Shown in pieces: positions 34,594 to 46,620 of a DNA stretch of 64,000 nucleotides. A program made the translations under genes and the position numbers. Position 1 is the first letter of the stretch. The number at the start of each line of letters is the position of its first letter. This DNA comes from Bretschneidera sinensis (taxonomy: Eukaryota > Streptophyta > Magnoliopsida > Brassicales > Akaniaceae), in NCBI GenBank assembly GCA_023935145.1, contig CM043699.1, forward strand, positions 62,662,138 to 62,726,137, written 5' to 3'. Below the pieces are notes generated by a model that ran no database searches, had not been told where the DNA came from, and saw nothing but the letters and a program-made list of their open reading frames with translations.

Positions 34594-35364
34594 TGATACC
34601 GGATTTAAATAGAATTGAAGGAAACTAAACAAACAAACAACAAAATGAAAGATAGGAGTTCACCACCCAAGAGATAACAACAAAAGGATATAAAATATCA
34701 CCACCCAAAGGATTAACACAAGGGATACAGAACTATAGGAATTCACCACTCTAAGGATTATACCAAAGAGATACAGAATTACAAGAAGGAGAAAACTCAC
34801 TTCTAAAAGCCAAAGGCTGATTTCAATTTATAAACTAAAGTCTGATTTTTCAACTTACAAATATAAGTATTTATAGAGCTTAGAACAACCCTCTAAGCTT
34901 AGGACAAGCAAGAAAACAAGACATAAAACACGCAAGCAAACAATCCCTAAAACATGCAAGGAAGCAATCCATAAAACATGCAAGGAAACAATCCCTAAAA
35001 CAAAGAAGGAGAAAATCCCTAAAACATGCAAGGAATAAAGGAAAAGGCCAAAATAAGAACACAATCCTAAAATTTCAGGGGGACCCAATTGGCAGAATTC
35101 AAACGGTCATATCTTCTTCCACACATCTCCAAATGGGCTGAAACTTGTTGTGTTGGAAAGATCACATCTTGAACTTCAATTTGGACTTAAGAAAGTCTCA
35201 AAAAGCAGATTGTTTGGGCCTGTTATGATGGGCCTAAATCCAGTAGGCTGTTGCATCAGAATCTTCTTCCACTTTGGGCTTGGACCTTTTACCTTGCTTA
35301 TATATAAGAGATTTTGTTATTTTTTGTTGGGCAGGCCCATATTAGGTTGGACACACCTGTGTTA
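34594..35364 (-). repeat. 3' LTR of element H
   Basis: 771 bp. Its left end on the plus strand is TGATACCGG. Contains imperfect 24-bp tandem units around ATCCCTAAAACATGCAAGG (about 34920-35040). It is longer than the 5' LTR, mostly because of extra units. Confidence 0.85.
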
Positions 35365-35371
35365 GTCTCCC

Positions 35372-37246
35372 TCAGTTGATGAAGACTTGCCCCCAAGTCC
35401 ACTTGGTCTTCTTGATCCTCAAAGTAAGGAGAAAGATTTGAAACATTAAAGGTTGCAGAAACTCCATAATCACCAGGCAACTCAATCTTATAAGCATTCT
35501 CCCCAATGCGTTGAACTTGAAAAGAAAACCTTCTTGCACCAAGATAGGATTGAATGAACCCTTAGAACAATTTTCCCATGCATTTCCAAGGTCAGGATCA
35601 TTCTTGTACAATTCCTTGAGCACTTCAAAACCCAATACTTGCACCTCCATAGTGCTGAGCAACGAATGCCTTCTACTTAATGCGTTAGCCACTTGAATTA
35701 ACTTTCCAGATTTATGCTTGATAGAAAAAGAATAGGGTTGAAGGAATTCAACCCAACTCACATGCTGGCTGTTAAGTTTCTGTTGGCTATTCAAATACTT
35801 CAAAGCTTCATGATTGGAATACAATAGAAACTCATTTGGGAGGAGATAGTGACTCCAATGATCCAAAGCACGAATAATAGCATAAAATTCCTTATCATAG
35901 GTAGAATACTTCCTATGACTCTCATTCAGCTTCTCACTAAAAAAGGCAATAAGCTTACCTTCTTGGCTGAGCACAGCACCAATTCCCACTCCAAACGCAT
36001 CACAATCAACATAAAAAAGCTTGCTAAAATCTGGAAGTATCAGCACTGTCTCTTTTCGAAGAGTTTGAAACACTTGATAAAGGTGCTCTATATGATCTCG
36101 TTGAGTTTTGCTGTAAATCAGAATGTCATCGAAATACACAACAAAAAAAATCCCAAGGAAAGGCTTAAATACATGATTCATCAGTCGTATAAAAGTGTTA
36201 GGAGCATTAAAGAGCCCAAAAGGCATCACCATCCATTCATGCAGCCCCTCTCTAGTCTTGAATGCTGTTTTCCCCTCGTCTCCCGACCTCATTCTGATTT
36301 GGTGATAACCGCTGCGAAGATCAATTTTTGAGAAAATAATAGCTCCATAAATCTAGTCAAGAAGATCACCTAATCGCAGAATAGGAAAGCGATATTTGAT
36401 GGTGATCTTATTCACCGCTCTACTATCAATGCACATACGCCAAGTGCCATCTTTTTTGGGAACAAGGAGTGCCGAAACAGCACAAGGACTCATGCCCTCT
36501 TTAACAAGCCCTTTTTCGATCAACTCTTCAATTTGTCTCTGTAATACTTCATGCTCCTTAAGGTTCAATTGATAGGCTGGTTTGTTAGGCAACACAGATC
36601 CTGGTACAAGATCAATGCAATGCTGCATATCTCTCATAGGTGGAAGGCCATGGGGAATTTCCTCTAGAACAACATCACTAAATTCCATGAGGAATGGAAT
36701 CAAAGAAGGAGGAATTTATGTTGGTTCTTTCTCTTCCCTTACCACAATTGCAAAGCCTTCACCATTCTCCATCAATGCTTTCTCAACCCCAGATCTGGTC
36801 GAGAAATTGGTTCCCTCCCCAAAAGAAGGTTTAGGAACATGAACCATTTTCAATGGAACCAAAAGGATCTTAACTCCATCCTTTTCAAAAGAATAAGTAT
36901 TTTTGAAACCTTCATGCTTAGTCTTTCTATCATACTGCCAAGGTTTACCAAGTAACAAATGATATGCATCCATAGGCACTATGTCACAAACTACAGCATC
37001 GTTATAATTCTTGCCAATGGAAAATTCAACCAAGCATATTTTATTTACCTTCACTTCATTTCCTTTGCAAAGCCACTGGAATTTGTAAGGTTCCGGATGA
37101 TCTTCAGTTTTTAACTTTGGTTTCTCCACCATTGTTGATGCCATAACATTTTCACAACCTCCTCCATCAATGATGACGTTACAGACCTTTCCATGAGAAG
37201 TGTATCTAGTATGAAAAATATTGTTCTGCAACCATTCATCTTCCAC
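35372..37246 (-). pseudogene. Element H protease-RT-RNase H-integrase remnant with two large deletions
   Basis: Protease-like segment (VIIDGGGCENVM, LLLGKPWQYD; 37246-36716). RT ([20 protein letters not shown], then VVYFDDILIYSK). After HLYQVFQTLRKE it jumps to RNase H (LPDFSKLFYVDCDAFGVG, STYDKEFYAIIRAL), losing the RT thumb/connection. After EGFLFKF it jumps to the integrase C-terminus (GDYGVSATFNVSNLSPYF), losing the whole catalytic core, and is out of frame. The protease triad reads DGG rather than D[S/T]G. It cannot integrate on its own. Confidence 0.87.
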
Positions 37247-37267
37247 ATAGGTTACGTTGAGGCTTTT

Positions 37268-38428
37268 TTAAACCACAAGAGCCTTCCCTCGATCAGCATA
37301 AGTAATTTCTTCTTCCACAGCAACACGTTCATTAGTTTCTGGTGAAATATCATGATCACCTTCCGTTTCCATGTCTTCTTCCACAAGAGACACCATTTTT
37401 CGATTTGGACAATCAGAAGCAATATGTCCAAAATCTTGACATTTGAAACACCTTCGAGTTGTATTGGAAATGATTGGACGATTTGAACCTGATGTAGTTT
37501 CATTCCTTTGCTTGGCCGCAGCTGTCTTGGGTATGGTTATGGTTTTAGAAGTGGAACCACTCCCACAGTTAGAAACTCCATCTTGAATAAAGGATCGAAA
37601 ACAATTGCCACGTTTTTCTTTCAATTGCTTCTCTACCTTCATAGCTAGTTTGCAAACATCATTGTAAGTCCAATATGGTCGCAGCTACACCACATCACTG
37701 ATTTCAACACGTAACCCACCAAGAAAGCGGGCTATCATCTGCTCCTCTTGCTTAAAAACATCACAACAAATCATTAGATGATCAAACTCCGCTGTATACT
37801 CTTTCACGGATAACTCCCTTTGCTTGAAATTATGAAATTTCATAAAAGGATCTTGTTTGTAGTGGTCAGGTAAATACTTTCTTTTTAGCTCTCTCCTAAT
37901 CTTTGCCCATGTTGTAATACGTACTCTTCTTTCACGTTCTCGCTGCCTCTTCAAATGCTCCAACCAGATTGAAGCATGTTTCCTTAGCTTGATGGCAACA
38001 ACTTTCACTTTACGATTTTTTGGAACATCTTTGAAATCAAAGATTCACTTAACGGTAGTAAGCCAATCAATGAAATCATCTGGTTGTATCCTTCCTTCAA
38101 ATTCTAGAATGTCCACCTTGACATCATAATCACATCGAAAAACATGATTTCTTAGCTCACGGGGGTGAGGTGGTGTGCTGTCACTTGAGGCGTGACTACG
38201 AGCTTGGTGAAAAGGATTAACTTCGTCTCCATCATTGCTGGAAACTTCAACGTCTGAGCCATGATGAGGGGCACCATGTTCAGAAGTTCCATAACACTCT
38301 AGGCATTGTTCGAGTTGCTGTACTTTTCTCCTCAAGGCTTCCATCTTGATATCTCGTGGATCTCCTTGCGGTGGTGCTTCTGGAGCTGCTACTGGAATAG
38401 CTTGACCACGACGACCACGACCAGCCAT
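37268..38428 (-). pseudogene. Element H gag remnant
   Basis: Starts MAGRGRRGQA at 38428. Continues with a coiled coil (ALRRKVQQLEQCLE) and DYDVKVDILEFEG. After a break come ASIWLEHLKRQRERE and FMKFHNFKQRELSVKEYTAE, then a CCHC zinc knuckle CFKCQDFGHIASDC (near 37440). Stops split the frame near 38045 and 37685. It is the capsid/nucleocapsid part of the element. Confidence 0.85.
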
Positions 38429-38482
38429 AATAATAAGAACTATGGAAATCAAGGTGTTAGATATCACACTTGAGAAACCAAA

Positions 38483-38494
38483 GCTCTGATACCA
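38483..38494 (-). promoter_or_regulatory. Primer-binding site of element H (initiator tRNA-Met)
   Basis: The minus strand TGGTATCAGAGC begins three bases after the 5' LTR end GGTATCA. Confidence 0.85.
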
Positions 38495-38497
38495 ATT

Positions 38498-39216
38498 TGA
38501 TACCAGATTTAAATAGAATTGAAGGAAACTAAACAAACAACAAAATGAAAGATAGGAGTTCACCACCCAAGAGATAACACCAAAGGGATACAGAATATCA
38601 CCACCTAAAGGATTAACACAAGGGATACAGAACTATAGGAATTCACCACTCTAAGGATTATACTAAAGAGATACAAAATTACAAGAAGGAGAAAACTCTC
38701 TTCTAAAAGCCAAAGGCTGATTTCAATTTATAAACTCAAGTCTGATTTTTCAACTTACAAACATAAGTATTTATAGAGCTTAGAACAACTCTCTAAGCTT
38801 AGGACAAGCAAGAAAACAAGGCATAAAACACGCAAGCAAACAATCCCTAAAACATGCAAGGAAACAATCCATAAAACATGCAAGGAAACAATCCCTAAAA
38901 CAAGGAAGGAGACAATCCCTAAATTTCAGGAGGACCCAACTGGCAGAATTCAAATGGTCATATCTTCTTCCACACATCTCCAAATGGGCTAAAACTTGTT
39001 ATGTTGGAAAGATCACATCTTGAACTTCAATTTGGACTTAAGAAAGTCTCAAAAAGCATATCGTTTGGGCCTGTTATGATGGGCCTAAATCCAATAGGTT
39101 ATTGCATCAGAATCTTCTTCCACTTTAGGCTTGGACCTTTTACCTTGCTTAGTTGATAAGAGATTTTGTTATTTTTTGTTGAGCATGCCCATGTTAGGTT
39201 GGACACACCTGTATTA
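38498..39216 (-). repeat. 5' LTR of element H
   Basis: 719 bp, colinear with 34594-35364 with scattered substitutions and fewer 24-bp units (about 38828-38920). It is followed by CCTTT, the partner of CCTTC at 34589-34593. Confidence 0.87.
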
Positions 39217-39221
39217 CCTTT

Positions 39222-41312
39222 TCTCATCATCAGAGTACCCAGAGCTTTGCCATCTGGGTTCTTGATCCAATCACTTGTTAGTGGTGCTTTCTTCTTCTTC
39301 GTCATTGCTTTCATCTTATAAAACTTGATATCAAAGAAAATCTAGAATCTTGACTACCTTTTATGAGTCCGCTTATTTGTCAATAGCTCAGGGAATCCAC
39401 AATAATAGAAGTCCTCCCCTTCCATCACAAAGTGCCTATTCAGATGTATGCAAAACTTGCCCACTATTTTCTTTCTTATACTACGAGGTTCATGACCTAA
39501 ACCTTGCTTCCTAAACTGTTATTTGAAGTCCAAGAATTAATTTACTCCTTACATGTATTTATGCCCCTGGGAAGTATTTTATCCCTTTAATTATATGGAA
39601 AATCACCAGGTTAATGCAAGGGTTAGTTTCTATCATGTCAATCATTACCACTTCTATGAAAGTCAAACCATGTTGTTCCTTCTCTTCTGCTTGAACGCCA
39701 AAAACGGGAGTAGTATCGATTTCATCACTACACAAGGTTATGACTTGGTTCCTAGCTCTGTATTTTACTTTTTGGTGGAAGGTAAAAGGTACTACCCTAG
39801 GCTATGGAACCATGGTGTATCCAACATCATATTGAATGACGCAGTGATATCTATAGCATAGAAGTCAATCACCATATCATCTATATCCATCTTGTACCTC
39901 AAGATCACTGTCCTGACTATCATACACTTCGTATTATCATAAGCTCAAATCATTTGTCTACTTGGTTGGAAATCATCTACCTCAAACCCCAAGATCCAAG
40001 CTATCCGTAGGGGCAAGACATTCAAAGCTGACTTATTATCTACCAATACCATGGGTATCTTATTCTCCCAACATTTTGTTGCCAGATTCAACTCACTGTT
40101 ATGAGTTTTCCATAAGATGGGAAATCTTTATCACAAAAATTTATATCCAATTCTCCCTTTTTCGATAAAATAAGTAATGCTAAAAGATCATCAGGGGAAG
40201 TGCTTGTAGGAATGTCCAGTTTACCCAAATGATCCATCATGGCCTACCAGTGTTTCTTTAAGGACATGAGAAACCCCCAAATGAAGATATTGGCATGTGT
40301 TTTCTTCAGTTATTTGAACATTAGGTTTACTTCTTTTTCTTTTTCTTTCATTTTTTTATTTCCCTGTTGTTATTCTTCCTTCATCTCTTAGTTATCTTAA
40401 TGTATTGTCAGTTTCAAGATGAGGTGGCTTAAAATGTCAGCCACCTCGAGTCAGGTGACTCACCTCTTCTTCATCTTCACTACTACTATCCCACACAGTT
40501 TTGCCACTCTATTTCACTTTTTTTGTTGCTTTGTCCTCACTGACTAACCTGTTCCTAGCATTGATTGTTGCTTTTTCTACACTATTTGCTTCTATCAGAT
40601 TTATTAGTGCATTTCTCATTACTGTTCTTACCATTATCTTTTTATAATCTTCACTATCACTATCCCAAATGCCTTTGGCCGAGACCCTACTATATTTGAA
40701 ATTCTTGATGCACTTCAGGGTGAGGATAGGTTTGTGTTTAAAGTGGTGTTTGGGGTCATGTTTAGGGTTATGTTTGGTTATTTTGGTGATTAAGGTTGAG
40801 GGGTCAAAGGTAGTGGATAATTCTTCAATCTTATTTAGGAGGTGGAATGGGGCTACATTGCAATAATTGGGCATGAGATTTTGGGCTACTTAGGTTGGCT
40901 ACAAACCATTATCAATAACATAGCGGATTTTTTTTTTTACTTTTTAACACCAGTCGATATAATGGCAGGCTGACTGGTGGAACTGGTAGTATTTTGAAAG
41001 ATCCCAATGTGGTGGAACCGGGTTGAGCAAAGGTCTTGCAGGCAATGGGTGGAGTTGATCTTTCTTGGTGAGCTTTGTAAGAGCTTGAGACAAACTCATC
41101 CCGAAAGGTGTGAAGTCTTCAAGGACTTTACATTTTTTCTTAAGCTGACTCCTATATTGAGTGGTGCTTTAGAACCGGTTCGGCTGGCTGTAGTTGCAGT
41201 TATTTTGCTGGTAGGGTCCTGAGGAGCTATCCGCCCATATACTTGATTATATGCTGTGTATTTGGGCACCAAGAATAGTGCAACACTCACTTCACTGTTC
41301 TTGGTGCCACTA
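39222..41312 (-). pseudogene. Element G protease and gag C-terminal remnant
   Basis: From upstream: gag C-terminus (VPKYTAYNQVYGRIAPQDP; MSLSQALTKLTKKDQLHPL; ARPLLNPVPPHW; YYQFHQSACHYIDWC), the repeated IWDSDSEDY-type acidic motif near 40670 and 40490, and a protease region (VDNKSALNVLPL near 40040; FYAIDITASFNMMLDTPWFH near 39820). These blocks match Tat/Ogre-type gag-protease as I remember it. Stops are frequent. It continues upstream across element I at 45755. Confidence 0.75.
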
Positions 41313-41781
41313 TGTTGCAGGAAGGAAACTGAGGGACATAACTCAATTAAAATAGCCAGGAAGATGTGAAGCAGCTAGTTACCAGTAAGGCTTATAAGAA
41401 TGACCAGTGAAGCTATGAGACTAACTAGAAAAAGTTTGAAGCAGATAAAAAGTGAGATGAGGCAGCAAAGCAAATAAATTAAAGGGGATAACTTGAATGG
41501 GATAAGAAGTACAAGAATTTTGTAGAAGATTAGTTAGAAGTTAGTTAAGGAAATTAGTTAGTTAGCTTCTTGATCTAGTGTGTGCACCTTGATTATGTTT
41601 GTTATATGCACACTTGTAAGAGCTATATATAGCTTTTTGTTGTAAGATAGAAGTTAAGCAATCAATAAAATCTTTAGGATCTTATCTTATGCTCGAAACC
41701 AGATCACATTCTCACTCACATTTTATCCAAAACCCTTACACCAACACCAAGACTTACACCATCCTCCACACACCTCTAATA
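41313..41781 (+). repeat. 5' LTR of element I
   Basis: 469 bp starting TGTTGCAGGAAGGAAACTG. A short TATA box GCTATATATAGC lies near 41622, AATAAAA near 41665, and the end is CACACACCTCTAATA. Confidence 0.88.
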
Positions 41782-41783
41782 TT

Positions 41784-41797
41784 TGGTGCTTTCATTG
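41784..41797 (+). promoter_or_regulatory. Candidate primer-binding site of element I
   Basis: TGGTGCTTTCATTG starts with the TGG expected opposite a tRNA CCA end, two bases after the LTR. I cannot assign the tRNA from memory. Confidence 0.5.
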
Positions 41798-41989
41798 TTC
41801 ACTTTCTTATCAAAAGCATTGACAGAAGGACTGCACTTGAAGTCTAACAAAGGTGATTTCTCTTGGGAAAGGCTTAACAAGTACATCAGGGATGAAATTG
41901 ATGCTGGCCTCAAACATATCCAACAAGAAATTGATTATTTGAAGATGCAACATTCCCATGATGAACATACACCACCTCCAGATAAATAA

Positions 41990-44900
41990 CTTCCTTAGAA
42001 AAACACTTAACTCTCTAGCTTTAGAGATGTCAAGATTGAACTACCAAGATTCGAAGAAGGAGACCTTATATATTGGCTTTTTCAAGCTGAGAAATTCTTC
42101 TTCTTCTCCAAAACTCCAGAGTTTCAAAAATTGCTACTGATCCCATTCCATCTGGAAGGTGTAGCTGGAAGTTAGTTCCGGTGGACTCGACATAACAAAA
42201 TGATCTAGTCTTGACCGCAATTTATCAAGGCATTACAAGCAAAATTTGGTCCTTCTATCTATAAGGAATCCCATGGTGCATTAACCAAACTCTTATAAGA
42301 AGGTCCTAGAATATCAAGCAAGATTTGAAGCACTATCCATCAAGGTCAATTATCTTTTAATGTTATAATTGTGGAAAGCCAAGAAGTGAAACAATTATAT
42401 TCTAATCGCCATTTAGAATATCTTGAGATATCAAAATTTACTTCAAGAATTCAATATTGTTTTCATTATTCCATTTGCACTACTGCCACAAAGAACCACT
42501 GACCACATAATCATATTAGAGCCACATGAAAAAACTTGTCAATGTGAGGCCATATAGATACCCTCACTATCAGAAAACTAAGATGGAAAAATTGGTTAGT
42601 AGTATGCTTGACGAGGGTGTGATTCAACCTAACAATAGTTCCTAACAATAGTCCCTACAGTTCACCAGTTTTGCTGGTCAAGAAGAAATATGGTAGTTAG
42701 AGGCTATCTGTGGACTATAGAGCTTTGAATGCTTTGATTATAAAGGATAAATTTCCTATACCAATTTTTGATGAATTAATGGATGAACTATATGGTGCTA
42801 TACTATTTTCCAAGTTGGATCTTAGATCTGGATGCCATCAAATCAAAATTAAAGAACAAGATATTGCTAAGACTACCTTCAAAACTCACCAAGGCCACTA
42901 TAAGTTCATGTTAATGACATTTAGATTGACAAATGGCCCTGCTACATTCCAAGCTATAACGAATCAAATCTTCACACCTTTCTTAACAAGATTTATAATC
43001 ATCTTCTTTGATAATATCCTGGTAATGTCTCCAGCAACATACCTTGTATTCTAAGTTAACCAAATGCCTTTTTCCCAAAATTTCATTAGAATACTTGGGC
43101 CACATTATTAATGCACAAGGTGTCGAACCTGGTCAATCAAAGATTTAAGCAATGATTGAATGGCTCGAACCTACTTCTATCAAGTAGTTGAGACGATTAT
43201 TAGGCATAACAGGCTACTACAAAATATTTGTAAAGGGCTATGCAAGGTTACAAGCCTTGCTAGACCCTTAACTGATCTTTTGAAGAAAGATTCCTTCCAG
43301 TACAACACTGTAGTACAAGAGGCATTTTGGTTGTTGAAACAAGCCATGACTTATACTCTTATTCTTAGTTTTCCTAACTTTTCTAGATCGTTCACCTTAA
43401 AGATAGGTGTTAGTGGCTCTTGCATTAGAGCAGATCTCTTACAGGCCCCTCATCCCATTGCCTTTCTCAGCAAAAAGATAGGTCCAAGAATGCAATTACA
43501 GTTTGTCTAGATTAGAGAATTGTATGCTATTACTATAGTTGTGAACAAATGGAGACAATATCTCCTAGGTGCCAAATTCTTCTTCAAAACTGACCACAGA
43601 AGCCTTAAATACTTGATGAATTAGACTATTCAAACCCTTGGGTAGTAACATTTCCTCACTAACTTGCTAGGATTCTCTTATTAAATCCTATACAATCTAG
43701 GAAAACAATAAAAAAGTAGCAGATGCTCTATCAAGGCTCCCAAACAACAAGGAGAGGCAACCTATTTAGCATTCTTAATGCCTACTTTCAAATTCTTGGA
43801 TGATCTCGGAAAAGAGAATAAAAAAAGACTCTATCATTCTTTCCTTGCAATAAGCATGCATCAAAGAGCCTCAGCTGTATATTGACTGGACTGTGAAAGA
43901 TCACATAATTTACTACCAAAGGAAATTCTTTATGGACAAAAATTCCACCTTGGAGATCCTCTTCCTTATTGAATGCCATGCTAGTCCAACAGGTGGTCAT
44001 GTTGGCATTTTGAGGACTTATGTCAGATTCTATGCTAGTTTCCATTGGAAAGGTATGAAAAAGGATGTTATTAAGTTTGTCTCTTAGTACACTACATATC
44101 AACAGGTGAAGACACTCAATATCAAACCTTATGGCTTGCTACAACCCCTACCAGTTCCATAGCAGATTTGGGATGACATCTCTATGGACTTTATCACTCA
44201 TCTACCACCTTCTCATGGTTTCACAACTATATATGTGGTAGTAGACAGTCTCAACAAATTTGCACATTTTGCTCCTCTTAATCCTAACTTTATAACAAGC
44301 AAGGTTGCCACCATCTTTATTAACACTGTGTATAAACTACATGGTATTCTAAAGTCCATAATCAGTGATAGAGATCCTCTATTCACCAATCAATTCTAGG
44401 GAAAACTCTTCATATTATAAGGCACTCAATTATGGATGAGTACTTTTTCTCTTCCATAAATTCCTGGACAAATAGAAGGTTTTAATAGATGCTTGGAGTA
44501 TTATTTGAAATCCTTTGTTGTACATCAACCAAACGTGTGGTCTACCTACTTAGCTTGTGCTAAGTTTCATTACTACACCAGCTTTCTTTCCTCATAAGGA
44601 ATGACCCATTTTTAGATTGTGTATGGAAGAACCCCACCAACCATACCTACATACAGCAGAGGTACTCTTCCATTGAGGCTGTTGATCATACCTTATATTC
44701 TAGAGAGGATATCCTATAGCAAGTCAGGGCTCACTTGCTCAAGGCTCAGCAAAGAATGGAGCATCAAGCTGACCAAAATAAAACTAACATGTAGTTTCAA
44801 GTGGGTGACTTGGTCCTTCTTAGGTTACAACCATATAGACAATAGTTAACAACATAAAGAGTCTCCCATAAGCTCAACAAAAGATACTTTGGCCCTTTTC

Positions 44901-45235
44901 CCTATTATGTAAAGAATAAGACAAGTTGCCTACAGGCTATAACTTCTAAAGGGGTGCAGACTACATCTTGTCTTCACATCTCACTACTTAAACCTTTTAA
45001 AGGTTCTTCCATTACCCCAACTTCTCTCGTTAAAGATTGCTCTAGCTCTTACCCCATTTAAACTCTAACTGCTATCTTAGGTGAAAGAAAAATATTACAG
45101 CAAGGTAAATGGGTGCCCCGATACTTAGTATAATGGGCTCACCTGCCATTAGAAGAAGCATCTTGCGAAGATGCTCACACTGTTCAGAACTAACTACCTC
45201 ATGTGCACCTTGAGAACAAGATGTCTCTCAATGGG
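41990..45235 (+). pseudogene. Element I gag-pol remnant
   Basis: gag piece (ELPRFEEGDLIYWLFQAEKF; ALQAKFGPSIYKES; 42030-42300). Then a jump to the pre-RT linker (EFNIVFIIPFALPPQRTTDH), so protease is deleted. RT has [17 protein letters not shown] and FSKLDLRSG; the catalytic site reads FFDN in place of FFDD. RNase H follows (TDHRSLKYL), then integrase (GHVGILRT, SMDFITHLPPSHGF, SIISDRDPLF) and a chromodomain-like tail (LEEASCEDAHTVQN, VHLEDK). Many stops. The integrase is close in sequence to that of element E, so both belong to one clade. Confidence 0.85.
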
Positions 45236-45243
45236 GATCGTAT

Positions 45244-45541
45244 CGTTATAAGAAGGAAACTGAGGGACAAAAATCTATTGAAGAAACTAGAAAGATATGG
45301 AGCAATTAGTTACCAATAAGGCTTAGAAGAATGACCAGTGAAGCTAAGAGACTTACCAAAAAAGCTTGAAGCAGCAAAGAAGTGAGCTAAGGCAGCAAAG
45401 CAAGGAAAAAGGATAACTTGAATGAGAGAAGAAGTACAAGAAGTTGTTAGAAGATTAGTTCGAAGTTAGTTGAGGAAGCTAATTAGATAGTTTCTTTATC
45501 TAGTGTGTAAACCTTGATTGTGTTTGTTGTATGCACATTTG

Positions 45542-45601
<60 letters not shown>

Positions 45602-45749
45602 CTCTTAGTTGTAAAATGGAGGTAAGCCATTACTAAAGTCTTTAGAAGCTTGTCTTGTGCTCGAAATAAGATCACATTCTCACTCAAATTCTGTCTAGAA
45701 CCTTTGCACCAACACCAAGATGTACACCATCCTCCACGCACCTTCAGCA
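45244..45749 (+). repeat. 3' LTR of element I
   Basis: 506 bp, colinear with 41313-41781 but with a long TA run at the TATA-box position. Ends CACCTTCAGCA next to the CACTA duplication. Confidence 0.88.
45546..45600. repeat. (TA)n microsatellite in the element I 3' LTR
   Basis: About 55 bp of uninterrupted TA. The 5' LTR has only CTATATATAG at the same place, so the TATA box itself has expanded in one LTR copy. Confidence 0.97.
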
Positions 45750-45754
45750 CACTA

Positions 45755-46620
45755 CTGTTGGCAACATTCTTCTTCATAAATCTTCTAGTAATCTTCTCAG
45801 TCTTTCCCTCAAAGATAACATCTTCAACTTGAGTGATTAAGTCAATCAACTGCTCAAAATTAGCAATGGGCATGGAAAACACCCTTTCGTGATAGACCAA
45901 CTGGAGATTTCTCATCACTATCTTGACTTGGTCATTCTTCATATGTCTAGATGCCATTTTAGCTACCTTCCTACGCCAATGAGAGACTAATTCTGATAAA
46001 GTCTCATTGGGCTTATGCTTGGTTATTTCCATATCCTTGATGGTGATGTCTAGCTAGGTATTATATGCATAATGGGCAACAAATTCCTAGGCCATATATT
46101 CCCACTCTCTCAAATACTGGGCTCTTAAGAGTAGTACCATTTTAGTGTAGTACCAGCAAAGGAATTGGGGAAGAATATAGCTAATTGCTTAAAATTTATA
46201 CTTGTGATCCAAATAAAGCTAATATATTGTCTCAAATTGGTCTTCAGGTCCTTGGACCCATCAAAGCGGTCCATATCAGGCATTTTAATTTTTAGTAGCA
46301 AAATTGTCTTGCGATGGGAGCATAGCCCATCGATATTAAGAAAATACCCATTCATCCCTTGGAATTTTCTCAAAGCACATTACTTCTTCTCAAATTTCTC
46401 ACTAATGGCTTTCATTTCATACCCAACTTTCTTCTTTTCTTTAGATAAGAGGTATTCTTCCTCATCTTCAAAAAAAATCTTCTTTATCACCCCCAGATCC
46501 TTGGGACTCTTTTCTAGCTAACCTCTCTTCCAGGACATCCAATCTTTTGGTTAGGTCAGCCATCACACCACTTATGTTCTTGAGGATCTCATTGGTGTCA
46601 GCTACTGTTTCTTCTACCAT
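45755..46620 (-). pseudogene. Element G gag N-terminal remnant
   Basis: From a possible start at 46620: ADTNEILKNISGVMADLTKR (coiled coil), then KIKMPDMDRFDGSKD, LRQYISF, LAIFFPNSFAGTTLKWYYS, MEITKHKPNETLSELVSHWR, QVKIVMRNLQLVYHERV and FEQLIDLITQVEDVIFEGK. This is the capsid region of a Tat/Ogre-type gag. It continues in frame context to 41312 once element I is set aside. Several stops. Confidence 0.78.

Larger units (their letters stand above)
34594..39216 (-). mobile_element. Element H: internally deleted chromovirus-like gypsy element with both LTRs
   Basis: 5' LTR (39216-38498), PBS, gag, protease, partial RT-RNase H, integrase tail, and 3' LTR (35364-34594), all on the minus strand. The flanks CCTTC (34589-34593) and CCTTT (39217-39221) form a near-perfect target duplication. 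It is inserted in element G between protease and RT. Confidence 0.88.
41313..45749 (+). mobile_element. Element I: chromodomain Ty3/gypsy element with both LTRs
   Basis: LTRs at 41313-41781 and 45244-45749, flanked by perfect 5-bp duplications CACTA (41308-41312 and 45750-45754). Plus-strand gag, RT, RNase H, integrase and chromodomain remnants lie between. It interrupts element G gag, whose reading resumes on the other side. Confidence 0.92.

Noticed and set aside
35849..36331. Plus-strand open frame of 160 codons
   Set aside because: Antisense to the element H RT; no recognisable motif.
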